DNA of 40,976 bases from Acidithiobacillus ferriphilus. Lineage in GTDB: Bacteria; Pseudomonadota; Gammaproteobacteria; Acidithiobacillales; Acidithiobacillaceae. The notes under the pieces were generated by a model. It ran no database searches. It had not been told where the DNA came from and saw only the letters and a program-made list of their open reading frames with translations. Each line of letters starts with the position of its first letter. Positions within the stretch are counted from its first letter, which is position 1. Of the stretch, positions 17,371 through 26,041 are shown piece by piece. The DNA lies in assembly GCF_018854775.1 (NCBI RefSeq), contig NZ_JAAZTY010000028.1, positions 1-40,976 on the forward strand, in the 5' to 3' direction. The position numbers and the translations under genes were made by a program.

Positions 17371-18251
17371 GGCTGGCGTCCTTCGCTGAGAACGCGCAAC
17401 AGATAATCGCCGTAGCCGCTCTTTTGCAAGGGGACGGCGAGACGGCTGAGGGCTGCGCCATCGATGTAGCCCATGCGGTAAGCGATTTCTTCGGGGCAGG
17501 CGACTTTGAGCCCCTGGCGTTCTTCCAGGGTGCGGATGAACTGGCCGGCATTGAGCAGATCCGCATGCGTGCCGGTGTCGAGCCAGGCCGTGCCGCGGCC
17601 AAGCACCTCTACTTGCAGGCGCCTTTCCTGCAGGTAGAGGCGGTTGAGGTCGGTAATCTCCAGCTCGCCCCGTGCCGAGGGGCGGATTTCCCGAGCCATC
17701 CTGCTGCCGTCGCCGTCGTAGAAGTACAAGCCGGTCACCGCATAGGAGGAGCGCGGAGTTTCCGGTTTTTCTTCGAGACCGATGGCCTGGCCGTCGGCAT
17801 CGAACTCGACGACGCCATAGGCACGCGGGTTGGCGACATGGTAGGCAAAGACGGTGGCACCGGTATCGCGCGTATTGGCAGTCTGCAGCGTTGTGCTGAT
17901 CTCGTGGCCGTAGAAAATATTGTCGCCGAGCACCAGCGCCGAGGGGCACCCCGCCAGGAACGCCTCGGCGATCAGCAGGGCTTGCGCCAGCCCTTCCGGA
18001 CGTGCCTGCTCCGCATACTGGAAAGACAGGCCCCATTGGCTTCCGTCTCCGAGCAACTGGCGGAAACGCGGTAAATCGTCGGGGGTGGAGATGACCAGCA
18101 TCTCCCGGATACCCGCCAGCATAAGGGTCGCCAGAGGGTAGTAAATGAGGGGCTTGTCATAGACTGGCATGAGCTGCTTGCTGACGGTCTGGGTCAGCGG
18201 ATAGAGCCGGGTGCCGGATCCGCCGGCGAGGATGATCCCTTTACGATGCAT
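17367..18251 (-). CDS. rmlA: Glucose-1-phosphate thymidylyltransferase (RmlA)
   Basis: This 294-residue nucleotidyltransferase has the signature [11 protein letters not shown], then [17 protein letters not shown], and VLGDNIFYG further on. It makes dTDP-glucose from glucose-1-phosphate and dTTP, the committed step to dTDP-rhamnose. A GAGG ribosome-binding site lies about eight bases before the ATG at 18251. It is the first gene of the rml operon, and its promoter should lie in the 18252-18459 spacer shared with the divergent MFS gene. Confidence 0.95.
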   Translation of the reverse strand: MHRKGIILAGGSGTRLYPLTQTVSKQLMPVYDKPLIYYPLATLMLAGIREMLVISTPDDLPRFRQLLGDGSQWGLSFQYAEQARPEGLAQALLIAEAFLAGCPSALVLGDNIFYGHEISTTLQTANTRDTGATVFAYHVANPRAYGVVEFDADGQAIGLEEKPETPRSSYAVTGLYFYDGDGSRMAREIRPSARGELEITDLNRLYLQERRLQVEVLGRGTAWLDTGTHADLLNAGQFIRTLEERQGLKVACPEEIAYRMGYIDGAALSRLAVPLQKSGYGDYLLRVLSEGRQP

Positions 18252-18459
18252 TGCGCGGCCTCAAGTGAGAGAATTTATCAATGGACGGGGATACGTTGCC
18301 TATCACCTTGTTGCTGTCGCGGCAATTGTATGTGGCCGGGCGCGCCGGGGCAACCTTGGTGATGCCAGCCCGGCAGAATCGGGGTTGTCCCGGCTTGAGC
18401 GGTGGCACCTCAACGCATAAGCTAGCCCCTCTGTCCGGTCAACATAGCAAGGGATCATC

Positions 18460-19836
18460 ATGAACAGACAGGGAGGCCTGTCCACCGCAAACGTCCGCAA
18501 CCGGCCCGGGGCGGACAGGCAGCGCGGCCACGCGCTGGGTGCCGCCATGCTGGGGATGCTGCTGGACGGTTACGATCTCAGCATTATGGCCGTGGTTCTG
18601 CTCCCGTTGCACAGCGCCTGGCATTTGCACGCGACCGAAACCGGTCTGCTCATGGCCATGGCGTTACTCGGGTCTTTGCTGGGGGGCTTGGCGGGCGGCG
18701 TCTTCACCGACCGCTTCGGTCGCCGCAAACTGCTTTTCCCCAACATATTCCTCTATGTCATCGGCGCTCTGGTCAGCGCCTTCAGCCCGGATGTCTCCAT
18801 ACTGTTCCTGGGCCGCTTTCTGACCGGCCTGGCGATCGGCCTCGACTATCCGCTGGTGGCCACCATCGTTGCGGAATACAGCCAGCCCGCGAACCGGGGA
18901 AATCGTTTCGCCCGGGTAAACCTGGCCTGGTATGTTGGCGCTCTGCTGTCCACCGGTGTCGGCTGGGCCCTGCTGTTTACCGGCGCCGCATCCTGGCGCT
19001 GGATGCTGGGTAGCGCGGCCTTCCCCGCACTCGCTCTCCTGTGGTTGCGGCGCGGCCTCCCGGAATCGCCGCGCTGGTTGGCGCGTAACGGGCATCCCAG
19101 CGCGGCCCGTGCGGCCCTGGCCCGGCTTTACCCGGAGTACACGTCCGCCGAACTCGGCACGCAGTTGACGGCTTTTCAGGGGCATCGCCAGCCGTGGCGA
19201 GTGCTGCTGCATAGAGTCTGGCTGCGCCGACTGGTGCTCAGCATTTTCCCCTGGTTTTGCCTGGATGTGGTGGGTTTGGGCATTGGTCTGTATTTTCCCA
19301 TGGTGTTGCGCAGCAACGGGTTGGCCGGCAGTGACGGGGCCGCCGCCGCCATCAACGCCGGCTTTGTGCTGATCTCCGCTCTGGGCATTGTTTATATTCT
19401 CTCCCGCCTCGACCGCTGGGGCCGGATTCCCCTGCAAAGCGCCGGCTTTGCCCTGATGTCCCTCGGGCTGGGATTATTCGCGCTGTGCTCCTGGAATGGC
19501 TGGATTGCCGGGATTTACGCGGGTGCCGCGGTCTATTCCCTGGGCGTCGGCATCGGTCCGTCGGTAACGGTGTTTGCGCTCGCCGTAGAAATTTTTCCGA
19601 CGGAATTGCGGGCCAGCGCGGCCGGGTTGGCGACGGGGATTTCCCGCCTGGGTGCCTTCATTTCGGCGGTATTGTTTCCTGTTCTTGAAAAAAGCTGGGG
19701 AATACCCTTAGTCCTGGTGGTCATGGCCATCGTAGCCCTGCTGGGGATGCTCGCCACCCTGATCTATGGGGTGGAATCGCGGCAGAAAAGCCTGGAAGAC
19801 CTGGAACGCGTGCATGATCGGGTGGCAACACCCTGA
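18460..19836 (+). CDS. MFS transporter, sugar/metabolite:H+ symporter-like
   Basis: This 458-residue protein has twelve hydrophobic segments. The loop between helices 2 and 3 carries DRFGRRKLLF, the MFS signature, and the loop after helix 6 has LPESPRWLARNG, a sugar-porter and AAHS-type motif. The start at 18460 has AAGG about seven bases upstream. It is the only plus-strand gene between the glycan and heme blocks, divergent from rmlA and convergent with the tonB-like gene with only 13 bases between stops. The substrate cannot be assigned. Confidence 0.85.
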   Translation: MNRQGGLSTANVRNRPGADRQRGHALGAAMLGMLLDGYDLSIMAVVLLPLHSAWHLHATETGLLMAMALLGSLLGGLAGGVFTDRFGRRKLLFPNIFLYVIGALVSAFSPDVSILFLGRFLTGLAIGLDYPLVATIVAEYSQPANRGNRFARVNLAWYVGALLSTGVGWALLFTGAASWRWMLGSAAFPALALLWLRRGLPESPRWLARNGHPSAARAALARLYPEYTSAELGTQLTAFQGHRQPWRVLLHRVWLRRLVLSIFPWFCLDVVGLGIGLYFPMVLRSNGLAGSDGAAAAINAGFVLISALGIVYILSRLDRWGRIPLQSAGFALMSLGLGLFALCSWNGWIAGIYAGAAVYSLGVGIGPSVTVFALAVEIFPTELRASAAGLATGISRLGAFISAVLFPVLEKSWGIPLVLVVMAIVALLGMLATLIYGVESRQKSLEDLERVHDRVATP

Positions 19837-19849
19837 TTGCATGGCTTTT

Positions 19850-20551
19850 CTACTCAAAGCTCCAGGTCCGCACTATGCGCAACGGCGTAGGCGGGGATTG
19901 CCAGATGGCGGGCAAAGCCGGAAAGGGCGCCGCCTCCCGAATGATCGTATCGACAGCGTTTACCAGCGCGACGTTCTTTGATCCCTGCCGCATCTCGATC
20001 TGCATCAGTTGCCCACCGGGGGCGATAGTGACGGCGACCACGACGCGCCCCCGCGGCAGGACGGGATGCCCTCCCGCAAAAAGATGTTTCTGAGCCAATG
20101 CCATGATTCGGCCTTCCCAGTCCTTCAGATAGGCATTCAACGCAACCGCCCGCGCTGCCGGCGACGCCGTTGACGGCGCGCCTTCCCGACGGACCGGAAG
20201 AATGCCGTCCGGGCTGCGCGACGCGGGTACCGCGGGCGAGGCAATCCGGGGGCGGAGCGGATTCGGCGTCAACGAAATCTCCACCAGCGAGCTGACCGGG
20301 GTTTTTACAGGCAGGGTTCCCGCCAGACCTCCCAACAACACGAGCCAGACCAGCACGTTGATGACCACGGAGAGCAAGACCCAGGGGAACAGGGTATCGA
20401 GGTCTTCCGGTCGCAAACGCAGGACGCGCATCATACCGACCAGTGCGGCGGCCCCAAACCAACGTATCCGGAACAGAAAACCCGATAGCGGCGCAAAAAA
20501 TCCTATGGAGGGCGACGGCAGCGCGGTAGCTGCGCGTCGCGATGGCTTCAT
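19850..20551 (-). CDS. TonB-like energy transducer C-terminal domain protein
   Basis: This protein is 233 residues from the ATG at 20551, which overlaps the hemB stop by four bases; an internal ATG at 20431 (MRVLRLRPEDLDTLF) is an alternative. The main hydrophobic segment (FPWVLLSVVINVLVWLVLLG) is followed by a proline-rich linker and a C-terminal domain with GRVVVAVTIAPGGQLMQIEM and a final TPLRIVRTWSFE, as in the TonB C-terminal family. TonB passes proton-motive energy to outer-membrane receptors. No exbB or exbD is nearby, so it must borrow these from elsewhere or serve another envelope role. It is the last gene of the heme operon. Confidence 0.7.
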   Translation of the reverse strand: MKPSRRAATALPSPSIGFFAPLSGFLFRIRWFGAAALVGMMRVLRLRPEDLDTLFPWVLLSVVINVLVWLVLLGGLAGTLPVKTPVSSLVEISLTPNPLRPRIASPAVPASRSPDGILPVRREGAPSTASPAARAVALNAYLKDWEGRIMALAQKHLFAGGHPVLPRGRVVVAVTIAPGGQLMQIEMRQGSKNVALVNAVDTIIREAAPFPALPAIWQSPPTPLRIVRTWSFE

Positions 20552-21540
20552 CCCAACCAATCGGCTGCAGCGAGGGCGTAATAGGTGATTATGGCGTCCC
20601 CCCCGGCTCTTTTGATGCCCAACAGCGATTCCAGGACACTGCTCTGCAGATCCAGCCAACCAGCCCGGGCAGCGGCCTGCAGCATGCTGTATTCACCGGA
20701 TACCTGATAAGCCAGCACCGGCAGGTCGCAGCGCTCGCGGAGGTCACGGATGATATCCAGATACGCCATGGCGGGCTTCACCATCACCATATCGCAGCCG
20801 TCCTGAATATCCAGCGTCATCTCGCGAAACGCCTCACGCCGATTGGCCGGGTCCATCTGATAGCCTTTGCGATCCCCGAACTGCGGCGCGCTGTCCGCCG
20901 CATCGCGGAAAGGACCATAAAAAGCGCTGGCGTATTTGACCGCGTAGGAAAGTATGCCGACCTGCGGGTGCTGCGCAGCATCCAGCGCTTCGCGGATAGC
21001 CATCACCATGCCGTCCACCATGCCGGAAGGGGCGACGATATCCACGCCCGCCTCGGCATAAGAGATGGCCTGCCGTTGCAGGTTTTCCAGGGTGGCGTAA
21101 TCGTCACGGTCACCGCCCGCATCCAGGACGCCGCAATGGCCGTGGGCGGTGTATTCGCAAAAGCAGGCGTCGGCGATGATCAGGAGTTGCGGATATTCGG
21201 CGCGAATGGCGCGAATGGCGCGTTGTACCAGCCCCTCCGCCGCCCAGGAGGCGGAGCCGGTGGCATCCTTGCAATGATCTTCAACGACGCCGAACAGCAG
21301 CACCCCGGAGACGCCCCGCGCTGCGGCCTCCGCGCAGAGTTGCAGCGCCGAGTCGATGCTGTGGCGAAAAACGCCGGGCATGGAGGAGATTTCCGTACGG
21401 ACGCCGTCGCCTTCCACCAGAAAGACCGGCAGAATGAAATCCGCCGCACGCAGATGATGCTCACGCAACATCCGGCGCATGGCCGGGTGACGCCGCAGGC
21501 GGCGGGGCTCGTGGCGGGACGGCAGATTGGGCAGATTCAT
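20548..21540 (-). CDS. hemB: Delta-aminolevulinic acid dehydratase / porphobilinogen synthase
   Basis: This 330-residue enzyme condenses two 5-aminolevulinate molecules into porphobilinogen. Visible features are the zinc-binding cysteine motif DACFCEYTAHGHCG, KYASAFYGPFRDA with one active-site lysine, and MVKPAMAYLD with the Schiff-base lysine. The cysteine triad indicates the zinc-dependent type. Its ATG is overlapped by the TGA of a 24-codon mini-ORF (21537-21611) made from a duplicated copy of its own start region. Its stop overlaps the tonB-like gene. Confidence 0.97.
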   Translation of the reverse strand: MNLPNLPSRHEPRRLRRHPAMRRMLREHHLRAADFILPVFLVEGDGVRTEISSMPGVFRHSIDSALQLCAEAAARGVSGVLLFGVVEDHCKDATGSASWAAEGLVQRAIRAIRAEYPQLLIIADACFCEYTAHGHCGVLDAGGDRDDYATLENLQRQAISYAEAGVDIVAPSGMVDGMVMAIREALDAAQHPQVGILSYAVKYASAFYGPFRDAADSAPQFGDRKGYQMDPANRREAFREMTLDIQDGCDMVMVKPAMAYLDIIRDLRERCDLPVLAYQVSGEYSMLQAAARAGWLDLQSSVLESLLGIKRAGGDAIITYYALAAADWLG

Positions 21541-21544
21541 GTGA
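21509..21544. repeat. Copy 1 of a 36-bp direct repeat at the hemD-hemB junction
   Basis: Bases 21509-21544 match 21580-21615 with one mismatch (21535 versus 21606) at an exact 71-base offset. This copy covers the authentic hemB start codon and its first ten codons. The arrangement is best explained by a local duplication of the hemB 5' end. Confidence 0.9.
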
Positions 21545-21611
21545 GGACAGTCCTTGAGCAGTTGGAATACGAATGCAGATCGTGGCGGGACGGCAGATTG
21601 GGCAGGTTCAT
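21537..21611 (-). CDS. 24-codon mini-ORF bridging hemD and hemB
   Basis: The ATG at 21611 overlaps the hemD stop (ATGA). The frame starts like HemB (MNLPNLPSRH), continues DLHSYSNCSRTVLT and stops at a TGA that overlaps the hemB ATG (again ATGA). Ribosomes finishing hemD could therefore restart here and again at hemB. It has no separate ribosome-binding site other than hemD sequence. Whether the peptide has a function is unknown; passive coupling is the simplest role. Confidence 0.5.
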   Translation of the reverse strand: MNLPNLPSRHDLHSYSNCSRTVLT

Positions 21612-21615
21612 GTGA
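21580..21615. repeat. Copy 2 of the 36-bp direct repeat, overlapping the hemD stop
   Basis: This copy contains an ATG (21611) that overlaps the hemD TGA as ATGA, presumably the ancestral hemD-hemB coupling arrangement. The reading frame from it encodes the first ten hemB residues and then diverges. Confidence 0.9.
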
Positions 21616-22396
21616 CAGGCTCCAGACCTTGCGCCCATACGGTCAGCGCCGTCAGCATACCAGCCGCACTGGCTTCCGGGGCAATCCAGGGGGCGGGCAG
21701 GCCGACCGTGCTGACGGCGGCGGCGGTGAGGGGACTGATGGCGATAATGGGCGTGTTCTTCAGCCAGCGTTGACCCAGCCCCCCCACCATCTGATAGAAA
21801 TTATTGAAGATCTCCGGGCTGGTCACGGTGACGGCATCCAGTTCGCCGCGCGCCCAGGCATGCAATAATGGCGTCGGATTGGCGCCGGGAAGGCCGCGCC
21901 GGTAGCATAATACCTTGTCGATGACCGCACCGCGCTCGCCCAGCGTCTTCTCCAGCAACTCCCGGCCCTGATCACCGGCAAACAGCGCGATGCGCTGTCC
22001 CTGCACGGCCACCAGCTCCGGACTTTCCAGCAACCCCTCGGAGCTGAACCTCCGGGGGACCAGGTCGACCTGCAGACCAAACTCACGCAGCGCCTTGGCG
22101 GTTTCCCGTCCCACCGCCGCGATACGCGGCCCCGTCGGCCAGGACAGGTTGCGGCTCTGCAGGCGGCTGAGGGCAAAAGCGACGGCGTTGCGGCTGGAAA
22201 AAATCACCCAGTCATACGCCACCAGTTGATGCAAAGCGTCATCCAGAGACTGCCAGTTCTCCGGCGCCTCGATCTGTACGGCGGGGAACAAAATGGGGCG
22301 CGCGCCTTGCGCCTGCAACAGGGTCAGCATCTCGTCGGCCTGCGCGCGCGGCCGGGTGACCACGATGCCTTTGCCTTGCAGTGCGGTGCTGTTCAT
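21608..22396 (-). CDS. hemD: Uroporphyrinogen-III synthase
   Basis: This protein is 262 residues from the ATG at 22396, which overlaps the hemC stop as ATGA; the frame is open further upstream only as a shadow of hemC. HemD families are poorly conserved, but IVVTRPRAQADEM at the start, DWVIFSSRNAV, ALFAGDQGRELL and AVTVTSPEIFNNF are recognisable. It cyclises hydroxymethylbilane with inversion of ring D to give uroporphyrinogen III. Position directly after hemC supports the call. Confidence 0.92.
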   Translation of the reverse strand: MNSTALQGKGIVVTRPRAQADEMLTLLQAQGARPILFPAVQIEAPENWQSLDDALHQLVAYDWVIFSSRNAVAFALSRLQSRNLSWPTGPRIAAVGRETAKALREFGLQVDLVPRRFSSEGLLESPELVAVQGQRIALFAGDQGRELLEKTLGERGAVIDKVLCYRRGLPGANPTPLLHAWARGELDAVTVTSPEIFNNFYQMVGGLGQRWLKNTPIIAISPLTAAAVSTVGLPAPWIAPEASAAGMLTALTVWAQGLEPVT

Positions 22397-23313
22397 GTGT
22401 TTCGGACATCCGCGATGATCTCTGCCGCCCCCTGGGCGACGAGTGCCGCGGCGACGGTCATGCCGAGGGCAACGGGGTCGCTGCCCTTCGCCTCGGCATG
22501 GAGTACCCGGCGGCCGTCCGGAGTGGCGACCAGCCCGCGCAGGAGCATCTGCGGCCCCTGCCATTGCGCCAGTGCCGCCACCGGCAGCCGGCAGTCCCCC
22601 CCCAGCACCCGATTCATGCTGCGCTCTGCCAGCACGCAATTGTGGGTGTCGGCATCGGCCAGAGGTGCCAGCAGTTCCCGGGTCCGCCGGTCGTCGCCGC
22701 GCGCCTCGATGCCTATGGCCCCTTGTCCCACTGCCGGCAGAGAGTGGTCAATATCCAGCAGGTGGGTGATACGATCCGACAACCCCAGGCGTTTAAGGCC
22801 CGCGGCGGCGAGGATGATCGCCTCATAATGCCCCTCATCCAGCTTGCGCAGGCGCGTGGCGACATTGCCGCGCAGATCATCGACCCGCAGATGGGGGTAG
22901 CGCTCCAGCAATTGCGCCCGCCGCCGCAGGCTGGAACTGCCCACCCGTGCGTCCTTCGGCAGGGCATCAGGGTGGAGAAAGGCGTTGCTGACGAAGGCAT
23001 CCCGGACGTCTTCCCGGGCCATGATGGCGACGATCTCCAGACCATCAGGCTGTTGGGCCGGCACATCCTTCATGGAGTGTACGGCAATATCCACCCGCTG
23101 CTGCTGCAGGGCGTCCTCGATTTCCTTGACGAAGAGGCCCTTACCGCCCAGCGCATGCAGGGGTGCGTCCAGAAGCGTATCCCCGCTGGTGGTCATGGCG
23201 ATGATCTCGACGGTCATTTCCGGGTGCTGCCGCAACAGGGCGGCGCGGACATGCTCTGCCTGCCAGACGGCCAGCGGGCTGGCGCGGGTACCAATGCGAA
23301 GGGGGTGCGGCAT
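22393..23313 (-). CDS. hemC: Hydroxymethylbilane synthase / porphobilinogen deaminase
   Basis: This 306-residue enzyme polymerises four porphobilinogen units. Features are LRIGTRASPLAVWQA at the N-terminus, GKGLFVKEIEDAL, AVHSMKDVP with the catalytic aspartate, SSSLRRRAQL, and the dipyrromethane cofactor cysteine in GGDCRLPV. It starts 73 bases after the comEA-like stop and is translationally coupled to hemD. Confidence 0.97.
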   Translation of the reverse strand: MPHPLRIGTRASPLAVWQAEHVRAALLRQHPEMTVEIIAMTTSGDTLLDAPLHALGGKGLFVKEIEDALQQQRVDIAVHSMKDVPAQQPDGLEIVAIMAREDVRDAFVSNAFLHPDALPKDARVGSSSLRRRAQLLERYPHLRVDDLRGNVATRLRKLDEGHYEAIILAAAGLKRLGLSDRITHLLDIDHSLPAVGQGAIGIEARGDDRRTRELLAPLADADTHNCVLAERSMNRVLGGDCRLPVAALAQWQGPQMLLRGLVATPDGRRVLHAEAKGSDPVALGMTVAAALVAQGAAEIIADVRNT

Positions 23314-23386
23314 ATCTGGTCGGCGGCTCTAATGATGATCAGGGGATGGAATCAGGTTATTCACCTTAACAGCGCGGTTTTTTCTG

Positions 23387-23692
23387 TCAAGGGCGAGGCG
23401 GCGACACCCTTTGCGAAATGGCGCTCACCACCACCCTTTCGCGCAGCGACAGCGCCATCTTGGGACCCACCACCGCAGCCAGGGAGGCCGGGCCGGGAAA
23501 AGGGCCGTGCGCCGCCCGGAAAGCGACAATCGCCGCGGCCCGTTTCTCGCCGATGCCGCGCAAAGCGCGCAACCGGGCACTATCGGCGTGATTGATGTCG
23601 ACGAGCGCCGGGCCATCTTTAGCCGCTGCGAACGCCACATTTGGCCCCGAAAGCGCGCAAGCAGCCCCTAGCAAAAGCCACCACCGCAACAA
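23387..23692 (-). CDS. Small secreted helix-hairpin-helix (ComEA-like) protein
   Basis: About 101 residues from a TTG at 23692, selected because an AGGA lies just upstream and a hydrophobic signal sequence (WWLLLGAACALSGPNVAFA) follows directly; the ATG at 23776 would put the first 28 residues inside the HIT gene. After the signal come VDINHADSARLRALRGIGEKRAAAIVAFR, read as NADSARL plus GIGEKRA, the helix-hairpin-helix of ComEA-type DNA-binding proteins. ComEA binds incoming DNA in the periplasm during natural transformation. Its location in a heme operon gives no further clue. Confidence 0.7.
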   Translation of the reverse strand: MLRWWLLLGAACALSGPNVAFAAAKDGPALVDINHADSARLRALRGIGEKRAAAIVAFRAAHGPFPGPASLAAVVGPKMALSLRERVVVSAISQRVSPPRP

Positions 23693-23699
23693 TCTAATC

Positions 23700-24095
23700 C
23701 TAATCCCGCAACGCCGCGCGGACCTTATCCCCCATCGCCGCCAACACCTCCGTCGGCGTATCTTTGGCGTTGGCAAAATTCAGGTCGGGGATGGCGTTCA
23801 TGGGAATCAGGTGCACATGGGCATGCGGTACTTCCAACCCCGCCACCATGACCCCGACCCGCTTGCAACCGGTCACCTGCTCCAGCGCCGGTACGACGCG
23901 CCGGGCAAAAGGCAGAAGACCGGCCAGCGTTTCGTCATCCAGCGTGAAAATATAATCATGCTCGATCTTGGGGATAACCAGGGTGTGCCCCGGCCGCACC
24001 GGGCGAATATCGAGAAAAGCCAGATAACGGTCATCTTCCAGCACTTTCTGCGCCGGAATTTCGCCGTTGATGATGCGGGTGAACAGGGTGCTCAT
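23700..24095 (-). CDS. HIT-family nucleotide hydrolase/transferase
   Basis: This 131-residue protein has the histidine triad HAHVHL, with the usual upstream [15 protein letters not shown] and N-terminal [21 protein letters not shown] proteins of the HinT type hydrolyse AMP conjugated to amines or other nucleotide phosphoramidates. The start overlaps the hemL stop by four bases, so it is co-translated with heme genes. The cellular substrate is not predictable. Confidence 0.93.
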   Translation of the reverse strand: MSTLFTRIINGEIPAQKVLEDDRYLAFLDIRPVRPGHTLVIPKIEHDYIFTLDDETLAGLLPFARRVVPALEQVTGCKRVGVMVAGLEVPHAHVHLIPMNAIPDLNFANAKDTPTEVLAAMGDKVRAALRD

Positions 24096-25384
24096 GCGTC
24101 CTCCTTGAGAGTGGCCAGAACGGCTTCCGCGGCATCCAGGGTGGCGGCGATCTCGGCGTCGCCGTGGGCCGCCGAGAGGAAACCCGCCTCATAGGCACTG
24201 GGGGCGAGATGCACCCCGCGCGCCAGCAGGCCATGGAAAAAGCGGGCGTAGCGTTTACTGTCGGCGGCCATCACCGCATCAAAACCGCGCACCGGCTGCT
24301 CCGCGAAGAACCAGCCGAACATGCCCGGCACCTGGTTGATCTGCATCGGCACGCCCGCGGCTTCCGCCCGCTCGGCCAGGCCCTTGCAGAGCGCCACCGT
24401 CTGCGCCGCCAGGCGCTCATGGAAACCCGGCACCGTCAGCAGCCGCAGGGTCGTCAGTCCGGCGGCCATGGCCACGGGATTGCCGGACAGCGTCCCCGCC
24501 TGATACACCGGCCCGGTGGGTGCCAGGTATTCCATCATTTCCCGCGGACCACCGACGGCCCCCACCGGCAGACCGCCGCCGATGATCTTGCCCAGCGTGG
24601 TCAGATCGGGACGCACCCCGTAGAGTGCCTGCGCGCCGCCCACGGCCACCCGGAATCCGCTCATCACTTCGTCAAAAATCAACACGCACTCATATTGATC
24701 ACATACGGCGCGCAATCCTTCCAGAAAGCCGGGCTCCGGCGGCACGCAACCCATGTTGCCGGCCACCGGCTCGACGATGATGGTCGCGACATCAAAGCCG
24801 AAGCGCGACATCATTTCTTCCACCGCGGAGAGATCGTTATACGGCAACACCAGGGTATCCTGACTTACCTCGCGCGGGATCCCCGCGCTCGAAGGCTGGC
24901 CGAGGGTCAGCGCCCCGGAACCGGCCTTTACCAGCAGGCTGTCGCTGTGGCCGTGATAATTGCCCTCGAATTTGATGATCTTATCGCGCCCGGTGTAACC
25001 ACGCGCCAGACGAATGGCGGTCATCACCGCCTCGGTGCCGCTGGAAGTCATGCGCACCGACTTGATGCCCGGCACCAGAGAGCAAACCAGTTCCGCCATT
25101 TCCACCTCGATGGCGGTAGGCGCACCGAAGCCAAGACCCTTGTCCACCTGCGCATGCACCGCCGCCAATACTTCCGGGTGGCCGTGGCCGTGGATCATCG
25201 GCCCCCAGGAGCCCACATAATCGATGTAGCGCTTGCCTTCCACATCCCAGAAGAAGGGTCCTTCGGCATGGTCGATGAAAATCGGGTCACCGCCCACGCC
25301 GCGAAAGGCCCGGACCGGCGAGTTAACCCCTCCCGGAATGCATTGTTGCGCCACACTGAACAGCGCATGTGAAGTCTGCGTCAT
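24092..25384 (-). CDS. hemL: Glutamate-1-semialdehyde 2,1-aminomutase
   Basis: This protein is 430 residues from the ATG at 25384. GTG 25390 and ATG 25387 are in frame, but AAGGAG at the thiE end is best spaced for 25384. It is a PLP enzyme with VNSPVRAF near the start, [32 protein letters not shown] and the cofactor lysine in [15 protein letters not shown]. It makes 5-aminolevulinate in the C5 route from glutamyl-tRNA, which agrees with the hemB, hemC and hemD genes downstream. hemA is not in this window. Confidence 0.96.
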   Translation of the reverse strand: MTQTSHALFSVAQQCIPGGVNSPVRAFRGVGGDPIFIDHAEGPFFWDVEGKRYIDYVGSWGPMIHGHGHPEVLAAVHAQVDKGLGFGAPTAIEVEMAELVCSLVPGIKSVRMTSSGTEAVMTAIRLARGYTGRDKIIKFEGNYHGHSDSLLVKAGSGALTLGQPSSAGIPREVSQDTLVLPYNDLSAVEEMMSRFGFDVATIIVEPVAGNMGCVPPEPGFLEGLRAVCDQYECVLIFDEVMSGFRVAVGGAQALYGVRPDLTTLGKIIGGGLPVGAVGGPREMMEYLAPTGPVYQAGTLSGNPVAMAAGLTTLRLLTVPGFHERLAAQTVALCKGLAERAEAAGVPMQINQVPGMFGWFFAEQPVRGFDAVMAADSKRYARFFHGLLARGVHLAPSAYEAGFLSAAHGDAEIAATLDAAEAVLATLKEDA

Positions 25385-25386
25385 CA

Positions 25387-26040
25387 TCACTCCTTACGGT
25401 CACCAAACAGAGCGGTAAAACGCCTTGCCGCCCCTTCCACGTCGTCCGCACCAAAAATGCCGGAAATCGCCGCCAGGGCATCCGCACCTGCCGCGATCAA
25501 TACACCCCCATTCGCCTCCGTGATGCCGCCGATGGCAACAATGGGCAGATCAATAACCGCACGCGCCGCCATCAGGACATCCACACTGACCACCGGCGCC
25601 TGCGGCTTGCTGGGAGAGGCGAAAAAGGACCCGAAGGCCACATAATCCGCCCCCTGCGCCGCCGCCTCTTGCGCCTGCCGCACCGATCCATAACAGGAAA
25701 CGCCGATAAGTATGGCGCGTCCCAACTGCACGCGCAACGCTGGCAGCGGCGCGTCTTCCGCGCCCACATGGAGGGCCGGTGCCCCGATGGCCTGCGCCAG
25801 TAGAGGATCATCATTGACGACGAAAAGGGCGTTGTACTGCGCGCAAAGTTCCCGCAACGCCCCCGCCTGCCGCCGCCGTCTCGGTGCCTCGGCCACAACG
25901 TCGCCCTTGTCCCGATATTGCAGAATACGCGCGCCTCCGCGCAGCGCTGCTTCGGCCTGCGCCAGGAAAACGGGCTCCGGCATCAGACGCGCTTCGGTGA
26001 TCGCATAGAGTCCGGAAACAAGGGGCTTCTGCCCGGTCAT
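25387..26040 (-). CDS. thiE: Thiamine-phosphate synthase
   Basis: This protein is 217 residues from the ATG at 26040; an in-frame ATG at 26115 lies inside thiD. It is a TIM-barrel enzyme with [39 protein letters not shown] and a phosphate-binding [13 protein letters not shown]. It joins HMP pyrophosphate to the thiazole phosphate. The usual HLGQ-x-D stretch reads HVGAED, so the glutamine is replaced by alanine. It follows thiD by one base and its stop sits beside the hemL start. Confidence 0.9.
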   Translation of the reverse strand: MTGQKPLVSGLYAITEARLMPEPVFLAQAEAALRGGARILQYRDKGDVVAEAPRRRRQAGALRELCAQYNALFVVNDDPLLAQAIGAPALHVGAEDAPLPALRVQLGRAILIGVSCYGSVRQAQEAAAQGADYVAFGSFFASPSKPQAPVVSVDVLMAARAVIDLPIVAIGGITEANGGVLIAAGADALAAISGIFGADDVEGAARRFTALFGDRKE

Positions 26041-26041
26041 C

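Noticed and set aside
16822-18036. Long 404-codon frame running from rmlA into rmlC
   Set aside because: Only the last 182 codons are RmlC. The upstream part is an out-of-frame shadow of rmlA; the RmlC start at 17370 overlaps the rmlA stop.
24164-25372. 402-codon plus-strand frame antisense to hemL
   Set aside because: Histidine- and arginine-rich antisense translation with no family resemblance.
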